Origin: Flavobacterium fluvii
GTDB taxonomy: Bacteria > Bacteroidota > Bacteroidia > Flavobacteriales > Flavobacteriaceae
Direction of reading: 5' to 3'
NCBI RefSeq assembly: GCF_900129545.1
Contig: NZ_FQWB01000009.1
Coordinates: 51,669-115,668 of the forward strand
Length of the DNA stretch: 64,000 nt
Positions 27,018-33,348 of the stretch are shown here, piece by piece. The notes beneath the pieces are model-generated. The model was not told the DNA's origin. It did not search any database and was given only the letters and a program-made list of their open reading frames with translations. The first letter of the stretch is position 1, and each line of letters opens with the position of its first letter. A program made the position numbers and the translations under genes.

Positions 27018-27668
27018 ATGAAAGAAGAATTTATAACATTTGAAAAATTTAATGACCAAAATTCAGCAAAAGAATTAGGCGAATTAATAGCTGAACAAAA
27101 CATTGAATTTTTGTTAGAAGACAATTCTTTGAGTTTCGACCCAACTTTTGCTAACAATGGTTTTGAAAAAGAATATTGCATAAAACTCAAAAAAAGTGAT
27201 TTTGAAAAAGCTAATAAAATATTAGCTGATAAATCGGAAACCGAAATTAATGACATTGATAAAGATTATTATTTATTGAGTTTTTCTGAGGATGAATTAA
27301 TTGACGTAATTTCAAAAAGTGATGAATGGAATAAATTTGACGTTTCACTTGCTAAAAAATTACTTAAAGAAAAAGGCAAAGAAATTACACCCGAAGAAAT
27401 CGAAGTAATTAAACAGCAAAGAATTTTAGAATTGTCAAAACCCGAAGAGGGTCAAAAAATCTATATAATTTTAGGATATTTAAGCGCCTTTTTGGGTGGA
27501 TTATTGGGGATTTTTATTGGATGGCACTTGCTAACTTATAAAAAAACACTTCCAAATGGAAGCCGAATTTATGCCTATTCTGAAAATGACAGAAAGCAGG
27601 GAAATCGAATTTTAATAATTGGAGGAATCTTTTTGGTGTTTTGGATTATAATTAGAATTCTGACTTAA
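27018..27668 (+). CDS. DUF2007-like protein with two membrane helices (cassette-like gene 1)
   Basis: The frame is open from 26958, but the ATG at 27018 (MKEEFITFEKFNDQNSAKEL, 216 aa) is preferred since the earlier codons lie in the border repeat. Residues 1-75 look like the DUF2007 'putative signal transducing' fold (FEKANKILADKSE). The middle is charged and helical, and the C-terminus has two membrane helices (IYIILGYLSAFLGGLLGIFI, ILIIGGIFLVFWIIIRIL). Strongly AT-rich compared with nearby core genes. Function unknown. Confidence 0.65.
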   Translation: MKEEFITFEKFNDQNSAKELGELIAEQNIEFLLEDNSLSFDPTFANNGFEKEYCIKLKKSDFEKANKILADKSETEINDIDKDYYLLSFSEDELIDVISKSDEWNKFDVSLAKKLLKEKGKEITPEEIEVIKQQRILELSKPEEGQKIYIILGYLSAFLGGLLGIFIGWHLLTYKKTLPNGSRIYAYSENDRKQGNRILIIGGIFLVFWIIIRILT

Positions 27669-27680
27669 ACCACATATTCC

Positions 27681-27714
27681 GGCACCCGCTAACATATACT
27701 ACAACGTTATGAGC
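27681..27714. repeat. Junction between cassette-like genes 1 and 2
   Basis: GGCACCCGCTAAC closes gene 1 (complement of its left border), then ATATACTACAAC, then GTTATGAGC, which opens gene 2. Layout: xxxTAAC, short spacer, GTTAxxx. This recalls the R'' and R' boxes of integron attC sites, but the spacer is too short for a standard attC. Confidence 0.65.
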
Positions 27715-27743
27715 AAGCTTCAATACAACCTTTTAAAATAAAT

Positions 27744-28109
27744 ATGAAAAAGGAATCCAAAAATAATTGGCCTGAATTTGATATAAGAAACTGGAAACAT
27801 ATTCCAGTAATTTCTCGTCGAATTGCAACCGAAGAAGAAGCCCGAAAAGGCATTGCGGTTTTCTGTTTACAAAATGCTGGCGACGAACATAATTTTTTTG
27901 AAATTGAGTTGCCGAAAATGGCTTACTTGATAAACGAAGAAACAAACGAAAAAGAATTAATCGTAGCAATTCAAGCGGAAGAATCAAAATATGGAATTGT
28001 GATTGGTTATAGAAATCCAAAAGGTGGTAATGGAGCATGTCTACTTAATGAATTGGATTTTCTAAATGATTTAGAAACAGAAAATGTAACTAAAAAAGCC
28101 AGCTCATAA
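27744..28109 (+). CDS. Hypothetical protein, 121 aa (cassette-like gene 2)
   Basis: A soluble protein, MKKESKNNWPEFDIRNWKHI..., with no recognised domain. A region of Gln, Glu and Ala (ELIVAIQAEESKYGIVIGYR) looks like an alpha/beta fold. Its stop TAA lies within GCTCATAAC (28102-28110), the exact complement of GTTATGAGC that precedes the gene, so the reading frame fills the unit between the repeats. Confidence 0.6.
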   Translation: MKKESKNNWPEFDIRNWKHIPVISRRIATEEEARKGIAVFCLQNAGDEHNFFEIELPKMAYLINEETNEKELIVAIQAEESKYGIVIGYRNPKGGNGACLLNELDFLNDLETENVTKKASS

Positions 28110-28110
28110 C
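28102..28110. repeat. Right border motif of cassette-like gene 2
   Basis: GCTCATAAC is the perfect reverse complement of 27706-27714. Similarity extends to GTTATGAGCnnGCTT when both sides are compared. Confidence 0.7.
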
Positions 28111-28220
28111 AGGACTTCTTCGATTGAACTTTTGTGCGAAACTGAATATTTATGCCAAGATTTCAATCACTTATCCAAACGATCAAACGTTTTTACATAA
28201 TTAAAACAACAAATAAACCT

Positions 28221-28628
28221 ATGATGAAATATAGTATCAAAGTTTGGCTTTTTACAGTTACAATTTCTCCTTTACTTCTATTTTTAACTTTAGGGTTAAC
28301 TGCAAACTCAGCACAATGGAATGAAATATTAGACTCTTGGCTAATATTATCCATCATGATGGTATATGGATTAGTCCTATCGATACCTGCCATATTGATT
28401 TTTTGGTTAATTCAACGAAAACTAACAACTACTTTAAATGACAACAAAGTGAAACTGATATTAAGTCTGTATTCATTTATTTCAGTTTGGATTACATTTT
28501 ATATTTTTGACAAAGGATTTGTTGAGCGTGGTTTCCAGCAAATGCTTTGGGTGATAGTATATTCCATAACAACTGTTATTGGAGTATGGCTTTTCAAACT
28601 TCAAAAGCTAGAAAAAAACGAGGCATAG
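28221..28628 (+). CDS. Four-helix membrane protein (cassette-like gene 3)
   Basis: The frame is open from 28152, but the ATG at 28221 (MMKYSIKVWLFTVTISPLLL, 135 aa) gives a normal first helix. Four membrane segments are visible: VWLFTVTISPLLLFLTLGL, LILSIMMVYGLVLSIPAILI, KLILSLYSFISVWITFYIF and LWVIVYSITTVIGVWLF. No family was recognised. It is followed by ACTAAGAAACGTTAGCTGTC, which shares AACGTTA with the gene 1/2 junction. Confidence 0.6.
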   Translation: MMKYSIKVWLFTVTISPLLLFLTLGLTANSAQWNEILDSWLILSIMMVYGLVLSIPAILIFWLIQRKLTTTLNDNKVKLILSLYSFISVWITFYIFDKGFVERGFQQMLWVIVYSITTVIGVWLFKLQKLEKNEA

Positions 28629-28745
28629 CAGCTACTACTAAGAAACGTTAGCTGTCAGTTGTTATGAACCCCTGCTTTGCGAAGTCTCACTACTTCATTC
28701 AGATTTCCATCATTAATAAACTTAACTTTTGGTTCCTATTTTTAG

Positions 28746-28753
28746 TAAATTTG
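28746..28753 (+). promoter_or_regulatory. Candidate -7 element for the DHFR-like gene
   Basis: TAAATTTG lies 22 nt before the ATG. A TTTG at 28728-28731 is only 14 nt upstream, short of the usual spacing. Confidence 0.4.
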
Positions 28754-28775
28754 ATAAACAAAAACACCTAAGACA

Positions 28776-29372
28776 ATGAGAAAAATAATCATCTTGTCAT
28801 TTATTTCATTAGATGGAGTAATGCAAGCACCTGGTGGGCCTGAGGAAGATACATCGGAAGGTTTCAAATATGGTGGTTGGAGCGCACCTTATGCTGACGA
28901 AGCCAGTGGTAAGGTCGTGCAAGAAGAGTTAAAACAACCGGCAGATTATCTTTTGGGCAGAAAAACGTTTGAAATTTGGGAGGCCTTTTGGCCTGAACAT
29001 GAAGACGTTTGGCCAGGCATCAATGATGGCACAAAATACGTTATGTCCAAAACCTTGAAAAAAACAAACTGGAAAAATACCGTATTTATCGAAAGCTTGG
29101 CAGATATCGAAAAACTCAAAAATTCGGAAGGCCCTGATATTCAAGTTTGGGGGAGCAGTAAGCTTATTCAGCTACTACTCAAGAATGATTTAGTGGACGA
29201 ACTCAGTCTCAAAATTCACCCGTTGATTCTTGGCAAAGGAAAAAAGTTATTTGACAATGATGCGATTCCAGCAGCATTTACATTAACAGAAAGCACTATT
29301 ACCCCAAGCGGAGTATTTCTTGCCCATTACAAGCGAGCCGGAAAAGTCAAAACTGGCACTATGGGAGTTTAA
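28776..29372 (+). CDS. Dihydrofolate reductase-family (RibD C-terminal-like) protein
   Basis: A 198-residue protein with the DHFR/RibD fold: FISLDGVMQAPGGPEEDTSE at the N-terminus, the NADPH-region LLGRKTFEIWEAFW, YVMSKTL, IQVWGSSKLIQLLLKNDLVD, and the C-terminal LKIHPLILGKGKKLF. This COG0262-type family is widespread, but its substrate is unknown. It is neither a true folate DHFR nor fused to a deaminase. Confidence 0.85.
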   Translation: MRKIIILSFISLDGVMQAPGGPEEDTSEGFKYGGWSAPYADEASGKVVQEELKQPADYLLGRKTFEIWEAFWPEHEDVWPGINDGTKYVMSKTLKKTNWKNTVFIESLADIEKLKNSEGPDIQVWGSSKLIQLLLKNDLVDELSLKIHPLILGKGKKLFDNDAIPAAFTLTESTITPSGVFLAHYKRAGKVKTGTMGV

Positions 29373-29392
29373 GATTTCGCGACAGAAATATA

Positions 29393-29450
29393 AATCCGGA
29401 AACACAAACTCATTCATCGTAAAATCTAAAACATATGATTTTACGGCGGT
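29393..29450 (-). pseudogene. Decayed copy of the 3' end of the DUF1508 gene
   Basis: 58 bp align without gaps to 29809-29866, the end of the DUF1508 gene, with 5 mismatches. On the minus strand it still spells the C-terminal LDFTMNEFVFPD. It lies 21 nt after the DHFR-like stop. The two copies are direct repeats enclosing the 74-aa membrane protein gene. Confidence 0.9.
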
Positions 29451-29563
29451 ATGATTGAAAGACCTAAGCAGTTATCACAAACTTTACCCAAAAGTATTTA
29501 CCAATTCCTTTTATGCGAATTTTATTGACTAAATTTAGATTAACTAACATTAAAAAAGTTAAA

Positions 29564-29788
29564 ATGAATACATCAAAAATAATTGCAACACTATTGATTT
29601 TGGCAAGTTTCGGAGTTGGATATCTTGGCTACAATAAAATAGCAGAGAGCACGAATGAAGTAAATTTGTTGGGCCTAAAAATCGAAGCATCCGATGAATC
29701 CGGAAAGCAAGAAGGTTATCTGTTTCTGGGGTTGGCAGCCATTCTTTTTTTTGGAGGAATCTATACCTTGAATAAATCCAAGAATTAA
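29564..29788 (+). CDS. Small membrane protein, 74 aa
   Basis: The ATG at 29564 (MNTSKIIATLLILASFGVGY) is preferred to an in-frame codon at 29513. Two membrane helices (IIATLLILASFGVGYLGY; YLFLGLAAILFFGGIYTL) flank a short polar loop; the pattern recalls DUF3185-type proteins. It is the only gene between the two copies of the DUF1508 3' end, as if inserted there. Confidence 0.6.
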   Translation: MNTSKIIATLLILASFGVGYLGYNKIAESTNEVNLLGLKIEASDESGKQEGYLFLGLAAILFFGGIYTLNKSKN

Positions 29789-29806
29789 TTATTCTTTTTC
29801 GATGAT

Positions 29807-30154
29807 CTAATCCGGAAACACGAATTCATTCATCGTAAAATCCAAAACATCCGATTTTACGGCGGTGCGAATGATTTCGTCGATGCCTTTTTCGAGTAAT
29901 AATGGCGTGGTGTATTTTCGGCTGGTGGCAATTACGATTTCTTCGAGCATCATTTTGAAAAAATACTTTCCGTTTGCCGCCCTGGATTTCACGTAAGTGT
30001 ATTTTTCGATGTTGGCCTTTATCGCTTCGATGCTGTCTTCGCACTCCATCTTGAGTTCCATGGAAGGACTCGTAAAAATCGTTTTCCCTTTTCTGGACGT
30101 AAATACAAATTTGTACCGATCATCAAATCTTTTACTGATAACGAAAGTTCCCAT
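29807..30154 (-). CDS. DUF1508-domain protein (YegP-like), 115 aa
   Basis: The N-terminal half, MGTFVISKRFDDRYKFVFTS followed by RKGKTIFTS, matches the DUF1508 repeat found in YegP. The rest has no recognised domain. Function unknown. It is followed upstream on the same strand by a GNAT gene with an 18-nt gap, so the two may form an operon. Its last 58 bp are duplicated downstream. Confidence 0.75.
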   Translation of the reverse strand: MGTFVISKRFDDRYKFVFTSRKGKTIFTSPSMELKMECEDSIEAIKANIEKYTYVKSRAANGKYFFKMMLEEIVIATSRKYTTPLLLEKGIDEIIRTAVKSDVLDFTMNEFVFPD

Positions 30155-30171
30155 AAATTAGCAGTTGTAGA

Positions 30172-30777
30172 TTATAATTTATTTTTCAGATTTTCTTTCA
30201 CTTCGTTGAACCATTCCTCACGAAGAATACTTAATATTATGCTATCGCGTCTTTTTTCTTCGCCTAAAAACACAGGCATGTGACTGCGAAAAATACCTTC
30301 TACTTTACAGCCGATGCTTTTCATTGCGGCAATACTTCGCTCATTGTTGTTGTCGGCACGGAATTCCACTCGTTCCATTCCAAGGGTTTCGAAAGCGAAT
30401 TGCAAAAGCAGGAATTTACAATGCTTGTTTAATCCTGTTCCACGAAAATCTTTTCCGTACCAAGTGTAGCCCAATTGCAGGGTTTTGAACGGTAACTGAA
30501 TGTCGTAAAAACGGGTGCTTCCGGCATATTTCCCTGATTTCTTGTCGAAAACTATAAAAGGAAATTCGGTTTTATTTTCTCTGGATTTTACAGCATGCTG
30601 AATGTAATTCGTTAGGTTTTCTTTTCCGTGTGCCGGAACCAACGAATATTTCCAGGTTTCGGGTTCGTTGATGGCAATTTCCAATAAATTTTCAACGTCA
30701 GATTCCTGTAATGGACGAAGCAGGACAAAGTCGTCTTCGAGGATTGTATTTTGCGGGATTTCGAAAATTTCTTTCAT
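30172..30777 (-). CDS. GNAT acetyltransferase (RimJ/RimL-like)
   Basis: A 201-residue N-acetyltransferase. Seen: the N-terminal VLLRPLQESDVENLLEIA, the acetyl-CoA region QLGYTWYGKDFRGTGLNKHC, and VEFRADNNNERSIAAMKSIG, as in RimJ/RimL and ribosomal-protein or small-molecule acetyltransferases. Substrate unknown. Confidence 0.85.
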   Translation of the reverse strand: MKEIFEIPQNTILEDDFVLLRPLQESDVENLLEIAINEPETWKYSLVPAHGKENLTNYIQHAVKSRENKTEFPFIVFDKKSGKYAGSTRFYDIQLPFKTLQLGYTWYGKDFRGTGLNKHCKFLLLQFAFETLGMERVEFRADNNNERSIAAMKSIGCKVEGIFRSHMPVFLGEEKRRDSIILSILREEWFNEVKENLKNKL

Positions 30778-30891
30778 TGCGGGAATTTTAAAAATGGGCC
30801 ACGGATGGCATAGATAAAACTGATTTTACTTCGTCTGTTCGACCCTTGGTCTCAGGACACGGATTTTTTGATTGAATGGAATGAAGAAAAT

Positions 30892-31248
30892 CTATTCGTT
30901 CATTTCATCGTATCGTACCGGAACTTGTGGGTCGTATAATGGGCATTTGAATTCTTCCAAAGTATCGGCAAGAAGATCCATCGTTTTGCCTTCGGTTCCG
31001 TAGCAATCGATTTGGATGCTTTGTGGAGTGGTTTTGACGTGAAAAGCACCTTTTCCTTTGGTGTTTTTCCAGCTGTTTTCATCTACTTTTTCCCAATTTG
31101 AAAAAACTGAATTAATACGATTCAAAATAACTTGAACAGGAAGTGTTTCTAGTCCTTCTACTTCTTGTTGTTCGACCAAAGCTTCATAAACCAAGTGATG
31201 GTTGAGATAGATTCCGTCCTGATATTGCCAAAAAAGTAGTTCGTACAT
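30892..31248 (-). CDS. Conserved hypothetical protein, 118 aa
   Basis: A small acidic soluble protein starting MYELLFWQYQDGIYLNHHLV. No domain was recognised. It resembles proteins found across Flavobacteria, but no function is known. Confidence 0.6.
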   Translation of the reverse strand: MYELLFWQYQDGIYLNHHLVYEALVEQQEVEGLETLPVQVILNRINSVFSNWEKVDENSWKNTKGKGAFHVKTTPQSIQIDCYGTEGKTMDLLADTLEEFKCPLYDPQVPVRYDEMNE

Positions 31249-31284
31249 TGGAAAAAGCTAAAGAATTGAAAAATACTGTTTTTT

Positions 31285-31338
31285 TGTCACATCGAGCGCA
31301 GTCGAGATGCTGGGTTCTCGACTGCACTCGAACTGACA
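31285..31338. repeat. REP-like intergenic palindrome
   Basis: Arms TGTCACATCGAGCGCAGTCG then AGA (31285-31307) and TCTCGACTGCACTCGAACTG then ACA (31316-31338) pair with 3 mismatches in 23 bp around an 8-nt loop. It is GC-rich against its surroundings. It matches the kind of palindromic unit seen scattered between genes in many Flavobacteria and may also act as a terminator for the genes on either side. Confidence 0.8.
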
Positions 31339-31357
31339 ATTGGATTTATCTACAAAA

Positions 31358-32536
31358 TTAATACTGGAAAGTACCGTATTCGCTGGTAATAGTTAGTTTT
31401 TTAGCATCGGATGCTTCTACTCTGCCCACGATTTGTGCGTTGACATTGAACGATTTTGAAATCGAAATAATGTCCTGGGCAACGGCTTCGGGAACGTAAA
31501 TTTCCATACGGTGACCGCAATTGAATACCTGATACATTTCTTTCCAATCGGTTTTGGATTGTTCCTGAATTAACTGAAACAATGGCGGAACCGGAAATAA
31601 ATTGTCTTTTATGATATGTAGATTATTTACAAAATGTAAAATCTTGGTTTGCGCTCCTCCACTGCAATGCACCATTCCGTGAATTTCATTGGACGAATAT
31701 TTATCCAATATTTTCTTGATGATTGGCGCGTATGTTCTGGTTGGTGAAAGTACTAATTGTCCGGCATCGATTGGGGAATTTTCGACAGCATCGGTCAATT
31801 TTACCTGACCGGAATAAATCAGTTCCTCAGGAACGGCAGCATCGTAACTTTCAGGATATTTGATTGCCAAATATTTACCGAAAACATCGTGACGTGCTGA
31901 TGTCAGTCCGTTGCTTCCCATACCGCCATTATAGCTTTTTTCGTAAGTCGCCTGACCGAAAGATTCCAATCCTACGATTACGTCTCCAGCTTTTATGTTG
32001 GCATTATCAATAACTTTAGAACGTTTCATACGAGCCGTAACAGTTGAATCTACGATGATAGTTCGAACAATATCACCTACATCGGCAGTTTCTCCACCTG
32101 TTGAATGAATAGTCACTCCGAAAGAATCCAATTCTTTGATCAGTTCTTCGGTTCCGTTGATGATTGCTGAAATTACTTCGGCAGGAATCAGGTTTTTATT
32201 TCTTCCAATTGTGGATGAAAGCAAAATATTGTCGGTTGCTCCCACACACAATAAATCGTCGATATTCATAATCAAAGCGTCTTGTGCAATGCCTTTCCAA
32301 ACTGAAATATCGCCCGTTTCTTTCCAATACATATACGCCAAAGACGATTTGGTACCTGCGCCATCTGCGTGCATTATCAAACAATAATCGGAATCATTGG
32401 TTAAATAATCCGGTACAATTTTGCAAAAAGCCTGTGGAAATAATCCTTTGTCGATATTTTTTATGGCGTTGTGCACATCTTCTTTAGATGCTGAAACTCC
32501 TCTTTGTGCATAACGTTTGCTAGAATCTGAACTCAT
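31358..32536 (-). CDS. purM: Phosphoribosylformylglycinamidine cyclo-ligase (AIR synthase)
   Basis: Closes the imidazole ring in purine synthesis (FGAM to AIR). 392 residues with PurM features: YAQRGVSASKEDVHNAIKNI, the ATP/Mg loop LIMHADGAGTKSSLAYMYW, QDALIMNIDDLLCVGA, GGETADVGDIVRT, and GMVHCSGGAQTKILHF at the C-terminal domain. The sequence belongs to the diverged Bacteroidota form of PurM. It is alone, not in a pur operon. Confidence 0.85.
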   Translation of the reverse strand: MSSDSSKRYAQRGVSASKEDVHNAIKNIDKGLFPQAFCKIVPDYLTNDSDYCLIMHADGAGTKSSLAYMYWKETGDISVWKGIAQDALIMNIDDLLCVGATDNILLSSTIGRNKNLIPAEVISAIINGTEELIKELDSFGVTIHSTGGETADVGDIVRTIIVDSTVTARMKRSKVIDNANIKAGDVIVGLESFGQATYEKSYNGGMGSNGLTSARHDVFGKYLAIKYPESYDAAVPEELIYSGQVKLTDAVENSPIDAGQLVLSPTRTYAPIIKKILDKYSSNEIHGMVHCSGGAQTKILHFVNNLHIIKDNLFPVPPLFQLIQEQSKTDWKEMYQVFNCGHRMEIYVPEAVAQDIISISKSFNVNAQIVGRVEASDAKKLTITSEYGTFQY

Positions 32537-32623
32537 TTTATAGGTGTGTAGTTGTGGCGCAAATATAATTATTTTTTTGGGTTTTGCCTATTGGGTTTTG
32601 CATAGCATTGTTTTAAAAAAAAG

Positions 32624-32762
32624 TTAGCCACAAATTACACTAATAAACACAAATTTCAATTAGTTTTTAATTACACAAATTTCTTAATCTTATAGATTTT
32701 AAAGATTTGTGTAAAATTTGAGCACGCAGATTTTGCGGATTTTTGCAGATTTTGTAAAATCA
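32624..32762. repeat. AT-rich repeat words between purM and the DUF4242 gene
   Basis: Variants of ACAAATTACACTAAT, ACACAAATTTC and GATTTTGCGGATTTTTGCAG follow one another, in the style of dispersed flavobacterial intergenic repeats. No gene was found here. Confidence 0.4.
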
Positions 32763-32839
32763 GAAATAATTGAAGAAACTAATTTTTAAATACTAATGCA
32801 TCAAGTTTTTAAGGGGGCAAGGAATTTTATGGTTGATTC

Positions 32840-32869
32840 TTGAAAATCGATTTTTTTTCGTTATATTTG
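32840..32869 (+). promoter_or_regulatory. Promoter of the DUF4242 gene
   Basis: TTG at 32840-32842, then 19 nt, then TATATTTG (32862-32869). Transcription would start near 32875, leaving a leader of about 130 nt. Confidence 0.5.
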
Positions 32870-32909
32870 ATATAAGTATTTGACTTTAAACAACTTAATT
32901 TAAACCAAA

Positions 32910-32959
32910 CCCCTACCTACTTATAAAGTGGAATCCAGCGACCACTTAAAAAAACGGGG
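32910..32959 (+). promoter_or_regulatory. Structured 5' leader of the DUF4242 mRNA
   Basis: AAGTGG (32926-32931) pairs with CCACTT (32942-32947), enclosed by CCCC (32910-32913) and GGGG (32956-32959). The stems are short but stand out in AT-rich sequence and lie between the promoter and the start codon. They match no riboswitch I recognise. Confidence 0.35.
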
Positions 32960-33005
32960 CACAACCGAAAAGCCATAAGAGTAGGAAATCAAAAAACTAT
33001 AAAAA

Positions 33006-33278
33006 ATGCCTAAGTACGTAATTGAAAGAGAAGTTCCCGGCGTAGGAAAACTTGGTCCGGATGAATTGAAAGCTATTTCGCAAACTTCCTGCGGAGTATT
33101 GAGCAAAATGGGACCAGAAATCCAGTGGGTTCACAGCTATGTGACAAACGACAAAATCTATTGTATTTACAATGCCGCAAACGAAGAAATGGTTCGTGAA
33201 CATGCCAAACTAGGTGGTTTTCCGGCAAATTCAGTTAGCCCAGTTTCTGCAATCATTGACCCTATAACTGCAGAATAA
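33006..33278 (+). CDS. DUF4242 (SCO4226-like) protein, 90 aa
   Basis: The sequence MPKYVIEREVPGVGKLGPDE followed by SYVTNDKIYCIYNAANEEMV and REHAKLGGFPANSV matches the DUF4242 ferredoxin-like fold, whose Streptomyces member SCO4226 binds nickel. Metal-ligand candidates include His39 in the WVHSYV segment and the Cys. The role here is inference from the family. Confidence 0.8.
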   Translation: MPKYVIEREVPGVGKLGPDELKAISQTSCGVLSKMGPEIQWVHSYVTNDKIYCIYNAANEEMVREHAKLGGFPANSVSPVSAIIDPITAE

Positions 33279-33293
33279 TCAAATCAAACCATA

Positions 33294-33325
33294 AAAAAAT
33301 GCCTATCCAAAACTGGATAGGCACT
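33294..33325 (-). terminator. Terminator after the GSIII gene
   Basis: GCCTATCCA (33301-33309) pairs with TGGATAGGC (33314-33322); the A-run at 33293-33299 supplies the minus-strand T-run, and it may also serve the DUF4242 gene. Confidence 0.9.
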
Positions 33326-33348
33326 TTAAATAAGCAACAATTGCTGTT

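Noticed and set aside
27681..27714. Standard integron attC site
   Set aside because: Only about 12 nt separate the R''- and R'-like boxes and no L boxes are visible; kept only as a cassette-like border.
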